Translations under genes and position numbers: made by a program
In this document: positions 1 to 8,606 of the stretch, in pieces
Layout of the letters: every line of letters starts with the position of its first letter
Numbering within the stretch: the stretch's first letter is position 1
The notes under the pieces: model-generated
Seen by the model: only the letters and a program-made list of their open reading frames with translations
Told to the model about the DNA's origin: nothing
Databases searched by the model: none
From: an uncultured Mycoplasmatota bacterium
GTDB lineage: Bacteria; Bacillota_I; Bacilli_A; RF39; UBA660
DNA: 54,355 nt
NCBI GenBank assembly: GCA_946497955.1
Contig: CAMMMH010000007.1
Coordinates: 1 to 54,355 of the forward strand
Direction: 5' to 3'

Positions 1-47
1 TAGTTGATGAAATATATCATTAACTACTATTTACCTACAAAATTTTT

Positions 48-671
48 TTACACCCGTGCAAAAAGATGATAGACATTTTTCCCTATTTTATTAAAACGCA
101 TCTCATATTCACTCATAATTATATCAGTATGGGTTTTATGATAGTCAAATGAGATATCACTTAAGGCATAGCCATTACTACTTAAAGTTTCAAGGGAATA
201 GATAAATAAATCTTCATTATCAGTTTTCATTTCTATTCTTTTAGTATCTTTAAATAAAGTATCATACTTATCTAAAAATATTTTACTAGTTAAACGTCTA
301 TTGTGCCATCTTGTCTTAGGCCATGGGTCTGAGAAGTTTAAATAGATTAAATCTATCTCTTTAGAAAATACTTTATCTATATCTAGAGCATTCATTCTAA
401 TTAGTTTTAAATTATCTAAGTCAGCGGGTATTTTTTTTATCGCTTTTGCCATAACACTATCAAACTTTTCTATTCCTATATAGTTAATATCTTTGTATTT
501 AAGGGCATTTTCTAGAATAAATTTACCTTTACCCATACCTATTTCAATATAGATAGGATTATCATTATTAAATAGTTCTTTCCATTTTCCTTTATAGTCT
601 TCAGGATTTTTAATTAAATATTTACAATTATTTAGTATTTCTTCTTTATCTTTAACATTTCTTAAACGCAT
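48..671 (-). CDS. trmB: tRNA (guanine-N7-)-methyltransferase
   Basis: SAM-dependent enzyme that methylates G46 in the variable loop of tRNAs. The SAM-binding motif IEIGMGKGKF lies near residue 45, and the family signature SDPWPKTRWHNRR followed by a late KTDNEDLF segment is diagnostic of TrmB. At 207 residues it has the usual length. A longer frame opens at 689, but the SD GGAGG (678-682) lies inside that extension and sits 6 nt before the ATG at 671, so the protein starts MRLRNVKD. It is transcribed divergently from the small coiled-coil gene; a weak promoter may lie in the gap between them. Confidence 0.95.
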   Translation of the reverse strand: MRLRNVKDKEEILNNCKYLIKNPEDYKGKWKELFNNDNPIYIEIGMGKGKFILENALKYKDINYIGIEKFDSVMAKAIKKIPADLDNLKLIRMNALDIDKVFSKEIDLIYLNFSDPWPKTRWHNRRLTSKIFLDKYDTLFKDTKRIEMKTDNEDLFIYSLETLSSNGYALSDISFDYHKTHTDIIMSEYEMRFNKIGKNVYHLFARV

Positions 672-754
672 AATAAACCTCCAAGTCATATAGCATATTT
701 TATCATAAATAAATAATCTTTTGAATATAATATCTTGAAAGTGAGGAAAAATAT

Positions 755-1000
755 ATGAATCAAGGTATGCCTATGTGGCCAATGAATCCTAATATGAATC
801 CTAATATGGGAGGATGGCAAAACTTTAATAATATGAATCAAAGACTTAATAGTCTAGAAAATCAAATTAATAGACTTGAAAGACAAATGAGAAGATTAGA
901 AAATAGGGTTAATAGAATTGAATCATCTATGATTAGTCCAAGAAATTATGATAGTCAATCTACTGGTTATGGTAATAGTAATGATAAATATATGATGTAA
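755..1000 (+). CDS. Small Met/Asn/Pro-rich coiled-coil protein, function unknown
   Basis: An 81-residue protein with three visible parts. Residues 1-27 are rich in Met, Pro, Asn and Gly (repeated NPNMNPNM). Residues 28-60 form a regular heptad coiled coil (NQRLNSLENQINRLERQMRRLENRV). The short tail is polar and ends MM. There is an SD-like AGTGAGGA before the ATG and a strong terminator immediately after the stop, so it is a genuine single-gene unit. Composition and size recall small spore-coat or inner-coat morphogenetic proteins of Bacilli, but that is only a compositional resemblance; I do not recognise a family. Confidence 0.75.
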   Translation: MNQGMPMWPMNPNMNPNMGGWQNFNNMNQRLNSLENQINRLERQMRRLENRVNRIESSMISPRNYDSQSTGYGNSNDKYMM

Positions 1001-1021
1001 AGAGCTTAGGCTCTTTTTTTG
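999..1021 (+). terminator. Rho-independent terminator of the coiled-coil gene
   Basis: A 6-bp stem AAGAGC/GCTCTT with loop TTAG directly follows the stop codon and runs into at least eight T. Confidence 0.9.
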
Positions 1022-1051
1022 TTAGAGAAAAAAATTTTGGGCATACTAAAA

Positions 1052-1080
1052 TTGACAGTTATAGTTAAATAAATTATACT
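1052..1080 (+). promoter_or_regulatory. SigA promoter of the first femAB pair
   Basis: TTGACA (1052-1057), a 17-bp spacer and TATACT (1075-1080), 19 bp ahead of the ATG at 1100. This is a near-consensus vegetative promoter. Confidence 0.85.
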
Positions 1081-1099
1081 TTATATAGGAAGTGACCAT

Positions 1100-2401
1100 A
1101 TGGAATTAAGAGTTTTAGAAAAAAATGAATATGAAAAATTTGTAAAGACAAATCCTTACAAAAGCCATTTTTTACAGTCTTATGATTGGGGACAATTATC
1201 TAAGGAAGAAAGAGGTCTTACTCCTTATTATTTAGGGCTTGATGATAATGGTAAAATTGTAGGGGCAACTTTACTTTTAAAGAAAAGTTTGCCTTTAGGA
1301 TTATGTTATTTGTATGCCCCAAGAGGTTATGTAATTAACTTTAACGATAAAAAAATACTTGATAAGTTTACAGAAGAGGTTGTAAAGTTTGCGAAAAGAA
1401 AAAAGGCAATTTACGTAAAGATTGACCCTGATATTATTTGGAAGAAGGAAGATTATAAAGGTGAAGTTAGCGAGGTTGAATCTAAAGATAAGAAGATTTA
1501 TAATGAATTACTTAGATTAGGTTATAAACATATGGGCTTTACTAAGAATTTTGAGAGTTCACAACCTAGGTATACTTTTAGAATTGATTTAAAGCAGTCT
1601 ATGGAAGAAATTGAGAGTCATTTTTCAAAGACTACAAAACAAAGAATTGCCAAGTCTCTTAAGCTTAAGACGAAAGTAGAAATAGGAACAGAAGAAGATT
1701 TAGAAACTTTTTATCATTTAATGATGTTAACAGAGTCAAGGAAGGATTTTGTTTCTTATGGGATAGATTATTATAAGACTTTATATAGGCTATTTAATGA
1801 GGATAATAAAGCGACTTTGTTTTTGGGAAAAGTTAATATCAAAGATAGCTTAGAGGTATTAGAGAATGATTTAGATGAAGTTAATAAAAAGATAGATGAA
1901 CTTCCTAAAGAGAATATGTCTAAGAGTGCTAAAAATAAGCTTAAGGAGTTTACAAGACAAAAAGAAAATCTCGAAAAAGAAGTTGATAAATATAATAACT
2001 ATTTAAAAGAATATGGAGAAAAAGTTACTTTATCTGCCCATATGATAATAGAATATGGGGATAAAGCTTGGGTTCTATATGCAGGTAATCATAATATCTT
2101 AACAGAAACTTATGTTAATTATCATACATACTTTGAACATTTAAAATTCTGTAAAGATAGAGGATTAAAAATATATGATCAGTTTGGAACGATTGGAGAT
2201 TTATCTAAAGATAATCCTAGACTTGGTCTACATGAGTTTAAAAAGAAATTTGGTGGGGACTATGTTGAGTTTATGGGGGAATTTGACTATGTTGTTAAAC
2301 CAATCTATTACTTTGCTTTTACAAAGTTAGTAACAATTTATAGAAATATGATTAAAAAAAGAAAGAAGAAGGAACTTAATGATGAAATTAAAAGAGATTA
2401 G
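1100..2401 (+). CDS. FemAB/MurM-family aminoacyltransferase (paralogue 1)
   Basis: Member of the Fem family, which transfers amino acids from aminoacyl-tRNA to the stem peptide of lipid II to build the peptidoglycan cross-bridge on the cytoplasmic side of the membrane. The 433 residues form two GNAT-like lobes with the typical segments HFLQSYDWGQLSK, LYAPRGYVINF and KFGGDYVEFMGEFDYVV, interrupted at about residues 245-305 by a charged coiled-coil hairpin like that of FemA/FemX. The SD AGGAAGTG precedes the start. The stop overlaps the start of a second paralogue by about 20 nt, so the two are translated as a pair. The amino acid transferred cannot be told from sequence. Confidence 0.9.
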   Translation: MELRVLEKNEYEKFVKTNPYKSHFLQSYDWGQLSKEERGLTPYYLGLDDNGKIVGATLLLKKSLPLGLCYLYAPRGYVINFNDKKILDKFTEEVVKFAKRKKAIYVKIDPDIIWKKEDYKGEVSEVESKDKKIYNELLRLGYKHMGFTKNFESSQPRYTFRIDLKQSMEEIESHFSKTTKQRIAKSLKLKTKVEIGTEEDLETFYHLMMLTESRKDFVSYGIDYYKTLYRLFNEDNKATLFLGKVNIKDSLEVLENDLDEVNKKIDELPKENMSKSAKNKLKEFTRQKENLEKEVDKYNNYLKEYGEKVTLSAHMIIEYGDKAWVLYAGNHNILTETYVNYHTYFEHLKFCKDRGLKIYDQFGTIGDLSKDNPRLGLHEFKKKFGGDYVEFMGEFDYVVKPIYYFAFTKLVTIYRNMIKKRKKKELNDEIKRD

Positions 2402-3671
2402 TTTTGAAGAATTAGAGAACTTTGCTTTAACTACTGATGAAGCGACTTTTCATCAGACTAAGGGCTGGGCTAAATTAAAAGAACATAATGGATGGCATCA
2501 TTATGTAGTAGGTTTATATGATGAAGATAAAATAAAGGGAGCGGCTTTACTTCTTGCAAAGTGTGTTCCTATTGTTAAGAAGTATATGTTTTATTCACCT
2601 AGAGGCTTTTTAATAGATTATCATGACTATAATTTATTAAAAGTGTTTACAGAAGAAGTTAAGAAGTTTGTTAAAAATAAAGGTGGTATTTTTATTAAGA
2701 TAGACCCTTATGTTATGTATAAACAAAGAGATATTAATGGTGATTTAGTTAAAGATGGTATAGATAATAGTGATACTGTTGATAATTTAAAGAAGTTAGG
2801 TTATAAACATTTTGGATTTAATTTAATGCAAGACTCCCTACAACCTAGATGGATGCATACTATTACAGTTAAGGGTAAATCTGCCCCTGAGGTTATGAAG
2901 GATATGGACCCTAAAACAAGACAGATTCTAAGAAAAAATGAAAGACTTGGTGTAAGAGTGCGGGAAATAACAAGGGATGAGTTACCTATATTTAAAGATA
3001 TTATGCAACATACAGGTGAACGTAGAGAATTTATTGATAGACCTTTATCATATTATGAGAATATGTGGGATAGTTTACATGATGATGGTATTTTAAAAAT
3101 CTTAATTGCCGAGATTGACTTTGATGAAGAGATAGAGAATACGAAAAAAGAGATAGAAGCTTTAGAAGAATCTATTAAAAAAAGAAAAAAACAATATGAA
3201 GATAAAAGTAAGCCTATGAATGAGAAGAAATATCATAGTAAACAAGAATTTGAGAAAAGTGAAATTAAGAGACTACAAAAGAATATTGAAAAGACTAAAG
3301 ATATGAAAGATGAGTATGGTAAAAAGCCAATACTTGGAGGAATTTTATTCTTAATTTATGGCAAGGAAGTATTATCACTTTATGGAGGTTCTAAAGCTGA
3401 ACTTATGAGTTTTCAATCTGCTTATACTCTTCACTTTGCAGGGGTTAAGTATGCTATAGAACATGGCTATGACACATATAACTTCTATGGTATCACAGGT
3501 GACTTTAGTGAAAGTAATCCTTTACTTGGACTTTATCTATTTAAGAAGAGTTTTGGTGGTCAGGTAGTAGAATTAATTGGGGAATTTGACCTTATTATTA
3601 GTCCTTTCTGGTATCATGCTTATAAGATTAGTTATGCTCTTTATCATAAACTTAAAAATATTAAAAGATGA
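2379..3671 (+). CDS. FemAB/MurM-family aminoacyltransferase (paralogue 2)
   Basis: Second Fem-type peptidoglycan branching enzyme (430 residues), cotranscribed and overlapping with the gene upstream. It shows TFHQTKGWAKLKEH near the start, MFYSPRGFLIDY, a basic/acidic coiled-coil insert at about residues 250-305, and SFGGQVVELIGEFDL near the C-terminus. Two ATG codons lie in tandem at 2379 and 2382; the SD AGAAGGA serves either. In Staphylococcus and Streptococcus, sequential Fem/Mur paralogues add successive bridge residues, so the overlap suggests that paralogues 1 and 2 act in sequence. That role is inference. Confidence 0.9.
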   Translation: MMKLKEISFEELENFALTTDEATFHQTKGWAKLKEHNGWHHYVVGLYDEDKIKGAALLLAKCVPIVKKYMFYSPRGFLIDYHDYNLLKVFTEEVKKFVKNKGGIFIKIDPYVMYKQRDINGDLVKDGIDNSDTVDNLKKLGYKHFGFNLMQDSLQPRWMHTITVKGKSAPEVMKDMDPKTRQILRKNERLGVRVREITRDELPIFKDIMQHTGERREFIDRPLSYYENMWDSLHDDGILKILIAEIDFDEEIENTKKEIEALEESIKKRKKQYEDKSKPMNEKKYHSKQEFEKSEIKRLQKNIEKTKDMKDEYGKKPILGGILFLIYGKEVLSLYGGSKAELMSFQSAYTLHFAGVKYAIEHGYDTYNFYGITGDFSESNPLLGLYLFKKSFGGQVVELIGEFDLIISPFWYHAYKISYALYHKLKNIKR

Positions 3672-3692
3672 CTGTGTTTTAGGTCATCTTTT
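3663..3692. terminator. Bidirectional terminator between convergent genes
   Basis: A perfect 10-bp stem AAAAGATGAC/GTCATCTTTT with a 10-nt loop, flanked by T on the plus strand and by A (T on the minus strand). The TGA stops of both the plus-strand femAB gene (3669-3671) and the minus-strand membrane protein gene (3684-3686) lie inside the stem, so one hairpin ends both units. Confidence 0.88.
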
Positions 3693-3995
3693 TGTTTGGC
3701 AAATTGTTAAAATAATAAATATTATTGATGTTATTAAATATATTATTAATAAAATAATAGATACGTAGAAACAAATGGTGTTAGTAAGAAATGATAGAAA
3801 GTAGAAAATATAACTAAAAAATGCTAAAGCTATTAAAATTATAATTTTTGTAATTATTTTTCTAGTATTTAAATCATTCTTTTTTCTATAACTATTAAAA
3901 AGCATTATAGACATAACAAGAAAAATGATAATAGAACTATAAATAATTAATGGAAAGTATAAAAATAACATAAATAATAAAACATTAAAATCCAT
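3684..3995 (-). CDS. Small integral membrane protein, function unknown
   Basis: A 103-residue, highly hydrophobic protein with three or four predicted membrane segments (about residues 4-33, 48-66, 70-95). One charged loop, SYRKKNDLNTRK, separates the first segment from the rest. It is the last gene of the minus-strand envelope operon, 7 nt after the S66 peptidase gene, and its stop lies in the shared terminator. The ribosome-binding site is weak (AGGTTA). No family recognised; the context suggests an envelope-related role but nothing in the sequence proves it. Confidence 0.6.
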   Translation of the reverse strand: MDFNVLLFMLFLYFPLIIYSSIIIFLVMSIMLFNSYRKKNDLNTRKIITKIIILIALAFFSYIFYFLSFLTNTICFYVSIILLIIYLITSIIFIILTICQTKR

Positions 3996-4002
3996 AAGTA
4001 AC

Positions 4003-5016
4003 CTATTTTAAATCAAACTTTATTTTACCTTTACCATTAGATGAAGTAATTATAGCGATAGCACCATTTATAATAGTCATTCTAGGAGAAACATGGCCTA
4101 TATCAGCATTAATAATTATAGGTATATTTAAATTTTTTAAGGCTTCTTTTATTGTCTCTTCATAAGAAATATCATAGTAACTATTATAAATAAAACTTCT
4201 ACCAAAAATAATTCCTTTAGTATATTTAAAATAATCATTATCTTTTAGTTTCCAAAGTGTTCTTGCTATAACTTCTCCTGGAAATTCACAAATATCTAAA
4301 TACCAAATAATACCATCATCTTTATACTTTTCTATAAAATCTTTAGTTTTATCAAATCTTGTACCAAACAAATCGGCAATTATATCAAGACATCCTCCTA
4401 TTATTCTACCTTTTATGTTAATAGCATCTTCATTGTTTAAGTTTCTCCAATAGACTTTTTCAGTAAGTTCATATGGTTCTTTTCCTGTTATATAATCTTT
4501 AAATCCTTTTTCATATTTAGAAAAACTTGTTTGTTCTATGATATTACCCTTTAATATTTCTAAATTATTCTCTAATGATTCATGCCAAGGCTCCATTCCA
4601 AAGCATCCAAAATTATCAGCATAGATAGTGGCGATATCTAAGTTAGTTGTAATTGTAAATAATAGTCCTGTTGGGTCAGAATTTCCTTGTAACCATTTAG
4701 GATTATCTTTAATAACATTAAAGTTTAACTCACTTAGCATTTCGACTAAAAAGTCTCCGCCACTTGCGCATATAATTGCTTTAACATCTTTATCTTCATA
4801 AAGTTCTTCTAGTTCTCTTGCTCTTTCTTTACTAGTACTACTTCTGCCTTTGATACTACATCTAACATTAGGTGTTTCTTTTATATTGAAGCCACGACTA
4901 TTAAAGTTTTTAATAGCATTATCTAATCTTTTAAGTTTAACTTCATCAGTAATTCCATCTGAAGGTGCAGTTACACCAATAGTATCTTTTTCTTTTAGAA
5001 ATTCTGGATAAATCAT
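4003..5016 (-). CDS. S66-family LD-carboxypeptidase / MccF-like serine peptidase
   Basis: Serine peptidase of the S66 family, which includes muramoyl-tetrapeptide LD-carboxypeptidases (LdcA, peptidoglycan recycling) and MccF (microcin C self-immunity). The N-terminus has the family motif DTIGVTAPSDG. The nucleophile Ser is in WLQGNSDPTGL (about residue 113), the Glu in ICEFPGE, and the His in ADIGHVSPRMTI, giving a complete Ser-Glu-His triad. The length of 337 residues is normal. The ATG at 5016 overlaps the upstream stop (ATGA) and has GGAGG five bases before it, so it is preferred over the ATG at 5034. The cell-wall neighbourhood favours a peptidoglycan substrate over a microcin; the two cannot be separated by sequence alone. 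Confidence 0.88.
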   Translation of the reverse strand: MIYPEFLKEKDTIGVTAPSDGITDEVKLKRLDNAIKNFNSRGFNIKETPNVRCSIKGRSSTSKERARELEELYEDKDVKAIICASGGDFLVEMLSELNFNVIKDNPKWLQGNSDPTGLLFTITTNLDIATIYADNFGCFGMEPWHESLENNLEILKGNIIEQTSFSKYEKGFKDYITGKEPYELTEKVYWRNLNNEDAINIKGRIIGGCLDIIADLFGTRFDKTKDFIEKYKDDGIIWYLDICEFPGEVIARTLWKLKDNDYFKYTKGIIFGRSFIYNSYYDISYEETIKEALKNLNIPIIINADIGHVSPRMTIINGAIAIITSSNGKGKIKFDLK

Positions 5017-5609
5017 AAGTCCTCCTCTTTCCATGGCATTATTGTTAACTTAGGCCAGTTCTTTTTCCATTTATTTACTTTTCTTATATAATCCTCTTCT
5101 GTAAAGTCTATTTTTACTGGTCTTATTATCATATTAAATAAATCATTAAGGCCATAGGGAGCATCTACTATTAAGTTATTATCTTCTAGTCTTACTCCAA
5201 TACATGTTATAGTTGTTCCCCATCTTGCAATAGCATCTTCTAAACTTGTATATGGTTTTCTACTAGCATTATATTTTTTATTGTACCAAAGATGAACTCT
5301 CGCTTCATTTTTTATATCAATATCTATATCTAAGTCTTTTAAAATGTTTTTAACATATTTAATAACTATATCTTCTTTTTCATAAGAAGTATCTTCATCA
5401 TAATAAACAATATCATAATCATTTATATTTGCATCTATTCTAAAACCATGAAGATAGTTAAAGACTGTTTGATTGATACATCCTGCTCCTACATAATAGT
5501 TTTTTAAATTAGATTTTTCTAAACGTTTTAATACTTCTTTTAAAGTTTCATTTTTATATAGTATTTCTTCTAATTCCTTTAATTGTTCATTTAAATTTTT
5601 ACTTTCCAT
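5013..5609 (-). CDS. Nucleotidyltransferase-fold protein (DUF925/NTP_transf_6-like)
   Basis: A 198-residue protein resembling the nucleotidyltransferase family PF06042. It has YYVGAGCINQTVFNYLHG, then DIVYYDEDTSYE as the acidic metal-binding stretch (NDYDIVYYD), a second acidic strand DIDIDIKNEARVHLWYN, and TSLEDAIARWGTTITCIGVR. The substrate of this family is unknown. It starts 8 nt after paralogue 3 of femAB and overlaps the S66 peptidase gene by 4 nt (ATGA), so it is part of the same operon. SD AAGGAG. Confidence 0.75.
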   Translation of the reverse strand: MESKNLNEQLKELEEILYKNETLKEVLKRLEKSNLKNYYVGAGCINQTVFNYLHGFRIDANINDYDIVYYDEDTSYEKEDIVIKYVKNILKDLDIDIDIKNEARVHLWYNKKYNASRKPYTSLEDAIARWGTTITCIGVRLEDNNLIVDAPYGLNDLFNMIIRPVKIDFTEEDYIRKVNKWKKNWPKLTIMPWKEEDL

Positions 5610-5617
5610 AGTACTCC

Positions 5618-6844
5618 TTAATGTCTTATCTTATGAATTAATTTTATTAAGTAATAGATAGGTGATGTCTTTATTTCGAATTCACCAATTAACTCTTCTA
5701 TATAGCCATTGAAACCTGTTTTAAATTCATAGATACCATAGTCTTTATCATTTTTATCATCAAAAGTATTAGGTATTCCATAAAAATTATATCTATCATA
5801 ACCATTATCAATAGCATATTTAATCATTTCCCACTGAATTAAGTACTGTGAATTATAAGATAAGAATTCTTCATAGTTACCACTAGATAGATATATTACT
5901 TCTCTCTTAGTCATTATAAACATAGAACCTGATAAAGTGATAACATCTCCATACTTTTCTCTTTCTTCTTTGGCAAGATTTATCTTTTTATCAAGACCAT
6001 TAATAGTCTCATCTAAAGCTTTTCTTTTACCATCATTATTTTTATTATCACTTAGTTTATTTTTCTTATCTATATTAGATTTCTTCTCTTTCTCTAACAT
6101 TTTAATATATTTAGATAAATCTAGTTTAGTAACTAAATATTTTATTTCATTTTTCTTACTAAATAAATCATACATATTTTGATAATAGTTTATATTTCTA
6201 ATATCAAAGCCTTTTCTTGAACCTGTACTTTGCATTATTTTATAAAATTCATCTAAGTCATCTTTTGTTAACTCTACTATCTCTACACCATTTTTAATAT
6301 TTTTTCTAATCAAGTTTCTAGTATGAGGTTTCATATTTTTCATTATCTCATCTTCTGTTTTATCTTTGGTGTCTAGAGCATACATATAGGTTACTTGTTC
6401 TCTATCATCATAGGGAACACTAGTAAATCCTGCCTTAAGAATTGTATTTACAATATTTGTATTATCATAACCGTCTTTAATTATTTCTCCTTTACCATTA
6501 CGTTCTTTGTAAGGTACATAAGGGTCTATTCTTAGAACGTAACCATTATGTTTTTTGACGAAATCTGTTAGTAGTTTTAAAAATGTTGATAGCGTCTTTT
6601 CATCAGTATAGTCTACTAAAGGTCCTCGTGGGGCATAAAATTCATACTTATTAAAGTGTCTTTTCTTACCTACTAGAAGGGTCGCTCCAACTAGTTTGTC
6701 ATTATCATATAGTCCTAAGTAGTAAGATGTCCAACCATTTAATTCTCTTAGTTTACCTACTTCTTCTGTTTGCATAAAAGTCCTGTAGGGACTCTTTTTT
6801 GCATAGCTTTCAAATGTCTTTACATCTATTTCTTTTAAAGTCAT
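5618..6844 (-). CDS. FemAB/MurM-family aminoacyltransferase (paralogue 3)
   Basis: Fem-type lipid II aminoacyltransferase, 408 residues. Features are TFMQTEEVGKLRELNG, FYAPRGPLVDYTD, the coiled-coil insert at about residues 240-290 (LEKEKKSNIDKKNKL...), SGSMFIM, and GFNGYIEELIGEFEIK near the end. Its SD AGGAGG lies in the last codons of the flippase gene and only 1 nt separates the two genes, so translation is coupled. This direct coupling to a lipid II flippase-type protein supports a role in modifying the lipid-linked precursor before export. Confidence 0.9.
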   Translation of the reverse strand: MTLKEIDVKTFESYAKKSPYRTFMQTEEVGKLRELNGWTSYYLGLYDNDKLVGATLLVGKKRHFNKYEFYAPRGPLVDYTDEKTLSTFLKLLTDFVKKHNGYVLRIDPYVPYKERNGKGEIIKDGYDNTNIVNTILKAGFTSVPYDDREQVTYMYALDTKDKTEDEIMKNMKPHTRNLIRKNIKNGVEIVELTKDDLDEFYKIMQSTGSRKGFDIRNINYYQNMYDLFSKKNEIKYLVTKLDLSKYIKMLEKEKKSNIDKKNKLSDNKNNDGKRKALDETINGLDKKINLAKEEREKYGDVITLSGSMFIMTKREVIYLSSGNYEEFLSYNSQYLIQWEMIKYAIDNGYDRYNFYGIPNTFDDKNDKDYGIYEFKTGFNGYIEELIGEFEIKTSPIYYLIKLIHKIRH

Positions 6845-6845
6845 T

Positions 6846-8516
6846 TTAATTCCTCCTAAATTTACTAGTTATCTTATTTATTATTGTGCTCCCAAATACT
6901 TCTTCTATTAAATTAAATTTATGAGATACAAAGAAATATACTACTATACCAACAATGGCATAAATGGCGATAATTGGAATATTTAATAATCTTGATGAGG
7001 TGTATATTGGTATGAATAGTTTTAATACGAAAAGTACTGCTAGCATAGCGATATCTGCTAATATTATTTTACCTAATAGTTTTACTGTTGGCATGTAACT
7101 TACACCACATTTTCTTCTTAGGAAGATTAAGCATAAAACTATACCTACGGCATAACCTAATATCGTTGCAGTTATAGAACCATAAACAGGAACAAAGCCT
7201 AAATTATGGAAAAGATTAATAAGAGGAACATTTAAAACAAATTTAATTACTACTCCTACTACTAAAGATATTAAAACTTCTTTATAATATTTTAAGACTT
7301 GGACAATTGATACTAAGGCTGTATAAGTTGAGATTGTTAAAGCGACAAAGACAAAGTATCTAATTATAATGGCACCATATTCACTATTGTTACCATAGAA
7401 TACTTCCCAAACTGGGTCTGCTAAGAATGATAGGCCTAATGTCATTGGAACTGATATGAATAGTAATACTTGTAAAGTTTGATTTATTTTATGATGAATA
7501 TCTTTTTTATCTTTTTTTACCGAAGCGGATGTAAGGTTTGGAATTAAACTTACAATGATACCAGTTGAGATAGAAACAATAATCATATTTATCTTATTAC
7601 CCCAAGTAGAGATTACACTCATAATGTTTTCAGCTTGGGCAGTTGTATAACCGATATCATTTACCATAGTCTTGACAATAGTTGTCATGTCAATAAAGTC
7701 ATAACATGATTTAAAGACGTCAATCATAATAAAAGGTAGGGCATACCAAAATATTTTTATTAATATTTCTTTGGTTTTAATTACAGGTTCATCAACATCA
7801 AGAGCTTTCTCGTGTAATTGCTTTTTGTTATTTCTAACTTTATCTAACAAGTAGAAATAAGCGACTATGGCACCAGCGGTCGCACCAAATACAGCGATAC
7901 CTACTCCTGTTTGTAAAGACAAGTGAAAAATATTGATAGCAAGGAAACTACCTGCTACTATTACTATTACTCTTGCAAACTGTTCTATTACTTGACTAAT
8001 TGATGGTGGTGTTATAAATTTATGCCCTTCTAAATAACCTCTATAAATACTTAGAGTTGGTACAATAATGATAGCGGTAGCGATTACTCTTACCACCATG
8101 GTTACATCTGATAAGGTATTACCACCTTCTAGGTCTCCAAGAATAGCTTTGGCAATTGATGGAGCGAAGATGAAAAGAATGATAAAGATAGTAAAGCCCA
8201 TGATAATGGCAAGTCGTCTACCTAGTTTAAAGGCTTTTTCTTTAGCATTATAATAACCTAGGGTTTGATATTCACTAATTATCTTACTAATTGCATTAGG
8301 AATACCGGCACAACTTAAAGATTGAAATAAATTATAGATTGTATAGGCATAACCATATAAGGCTCCACCTTGTCCTCCTATAATTGCATAAAATGGTATT
8401 ACATAAAGCATACCTAGTATTTTACTACCTACTATTCCAAGAGTTGCGATAAAAGCTCCATTTAAAAAGGAGTTTTGTTTTAATTCTTTATTTTTCTTTG
8501 TCTTTGTTTTTGCCAT
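6846..8516 (-). CDS. MurJ/SpoVB-type lipid II or polysaccharide flippase (MOP superfamily)
   Basis: Polytopic membrane protein of 556 residues with about 14 predicted helices, belonging to the MATE-like MOP exporters (B. subtilis YtgP/MurJ, SpoVB). It opens with a Lys-rich cytoplasmic tail, then GAFIATLGIVGSKILGMLYVIPFYAIIG, a region typical of the YtgP/SpoVB branch, with GIPNAISKIISEYQTLGYY following. These proteins move undecaprenyl-linked cell-wall precursors across the membrane. First gene of the operon flippase-femAB3-nucleotidyltransferase-S66 peptidase-membrane protein. Whether it is the housekeeping flippase or a sporulation one (SpoVB) cannot be decided. Confidence 0.88.
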   Translation of the reverse strand: MAKTKTKKNKELKQNSFLNGAFIATLGIVGSKILGMLYVIPFYAIIGGQGGALYGYAYTIYNLFQSLSCAGIPNAISKIISEYQTLGYYNAKEKAFKLGRRLAIIMGFTIFIILFIFAPSIAKAILGDLEGGNTLSDVTMVVRVIATAIIIVPTLSIYRGYLEGHKFITPPSISQVIEQFARVIVIVAGSFLAINIFHLSLQTGVGIAVFGATAGAIVAYFYLLDKVRNNKKQLHEKALDVDEPVIKTKEILIKIFWYALPFIMIDVFKSCYDFIDMTTIVKTMVNDIGYTTAQAENIMSVISTWGNKINMIIVSISTGIIVSLIPNLTSASVKKDKKDIHHKINQTLQVLLFISVPMTLGLSFLADPVWEVFYGNNSEYGAIIIRYFVFVALTISTYTALVSIVQVLKYYKEVLISLVVGVVIKFVLNVPLINLFHNLGFVPVYGSITATILGYAVGIVLCLIFLRRKCGVSYMPTVKLLGKIILADIAMLAVLFVLKLFIPIYTSSRLLNIPIIAIYAIVGIVVYFFVSHKFNLIEEVFGSTIINKITSKFRRN

Positions 8517-8541
8517 TTTACGTCCTCCGATTTCTTTAAAT

Positions 8542-8547
8542 ATAATA
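8542..8547 (-). promoter_or_regulatory. Putative extended -10 promoter of the flippase operon
   Basis: On the minus strand, TGG-TATTAT (TGn extended -10) lies about 25 bp ahead of the start codon. No good -35 is present at 16-18 bp. Confidence 0.5.
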
Positions 8548-8555
8548 CCATATTA

Positions 8556-8584
8556 TTGAAAAGTTTTAAAGTAACTTGTATAAT
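8556..8584 (+). promoter_or_regulatory. SigA promoter of femAB paralogue 4
   Basis: TTGAAA (8556-8561), a 17-bp spacer and TATAAT (8579-8584), just before GAGGTGATTTA-ATG at 8607. It overlaps, back to back, the promoter of the divergent flippase operon. Confidence 0.8.
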
Positions 8585-8606
8585 TAAAGAAGATTGAGGT
8601 GATTTA

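Noticed and set aside
693-731. SigG- or SigE-type promoter ahead of the coiled-coil gene
   Set aside because: GCATATT and the TATAAT-like element at 726 are not at the right spacing for either sporulation sigma factor; only a weak SigA-like -10 remains.
3577-3768. Plus-strand frame overlapping the end of femAB paralogue 2
   Set aside because: Out of frame with the conserved C-terminus and across the terminator; no SD.
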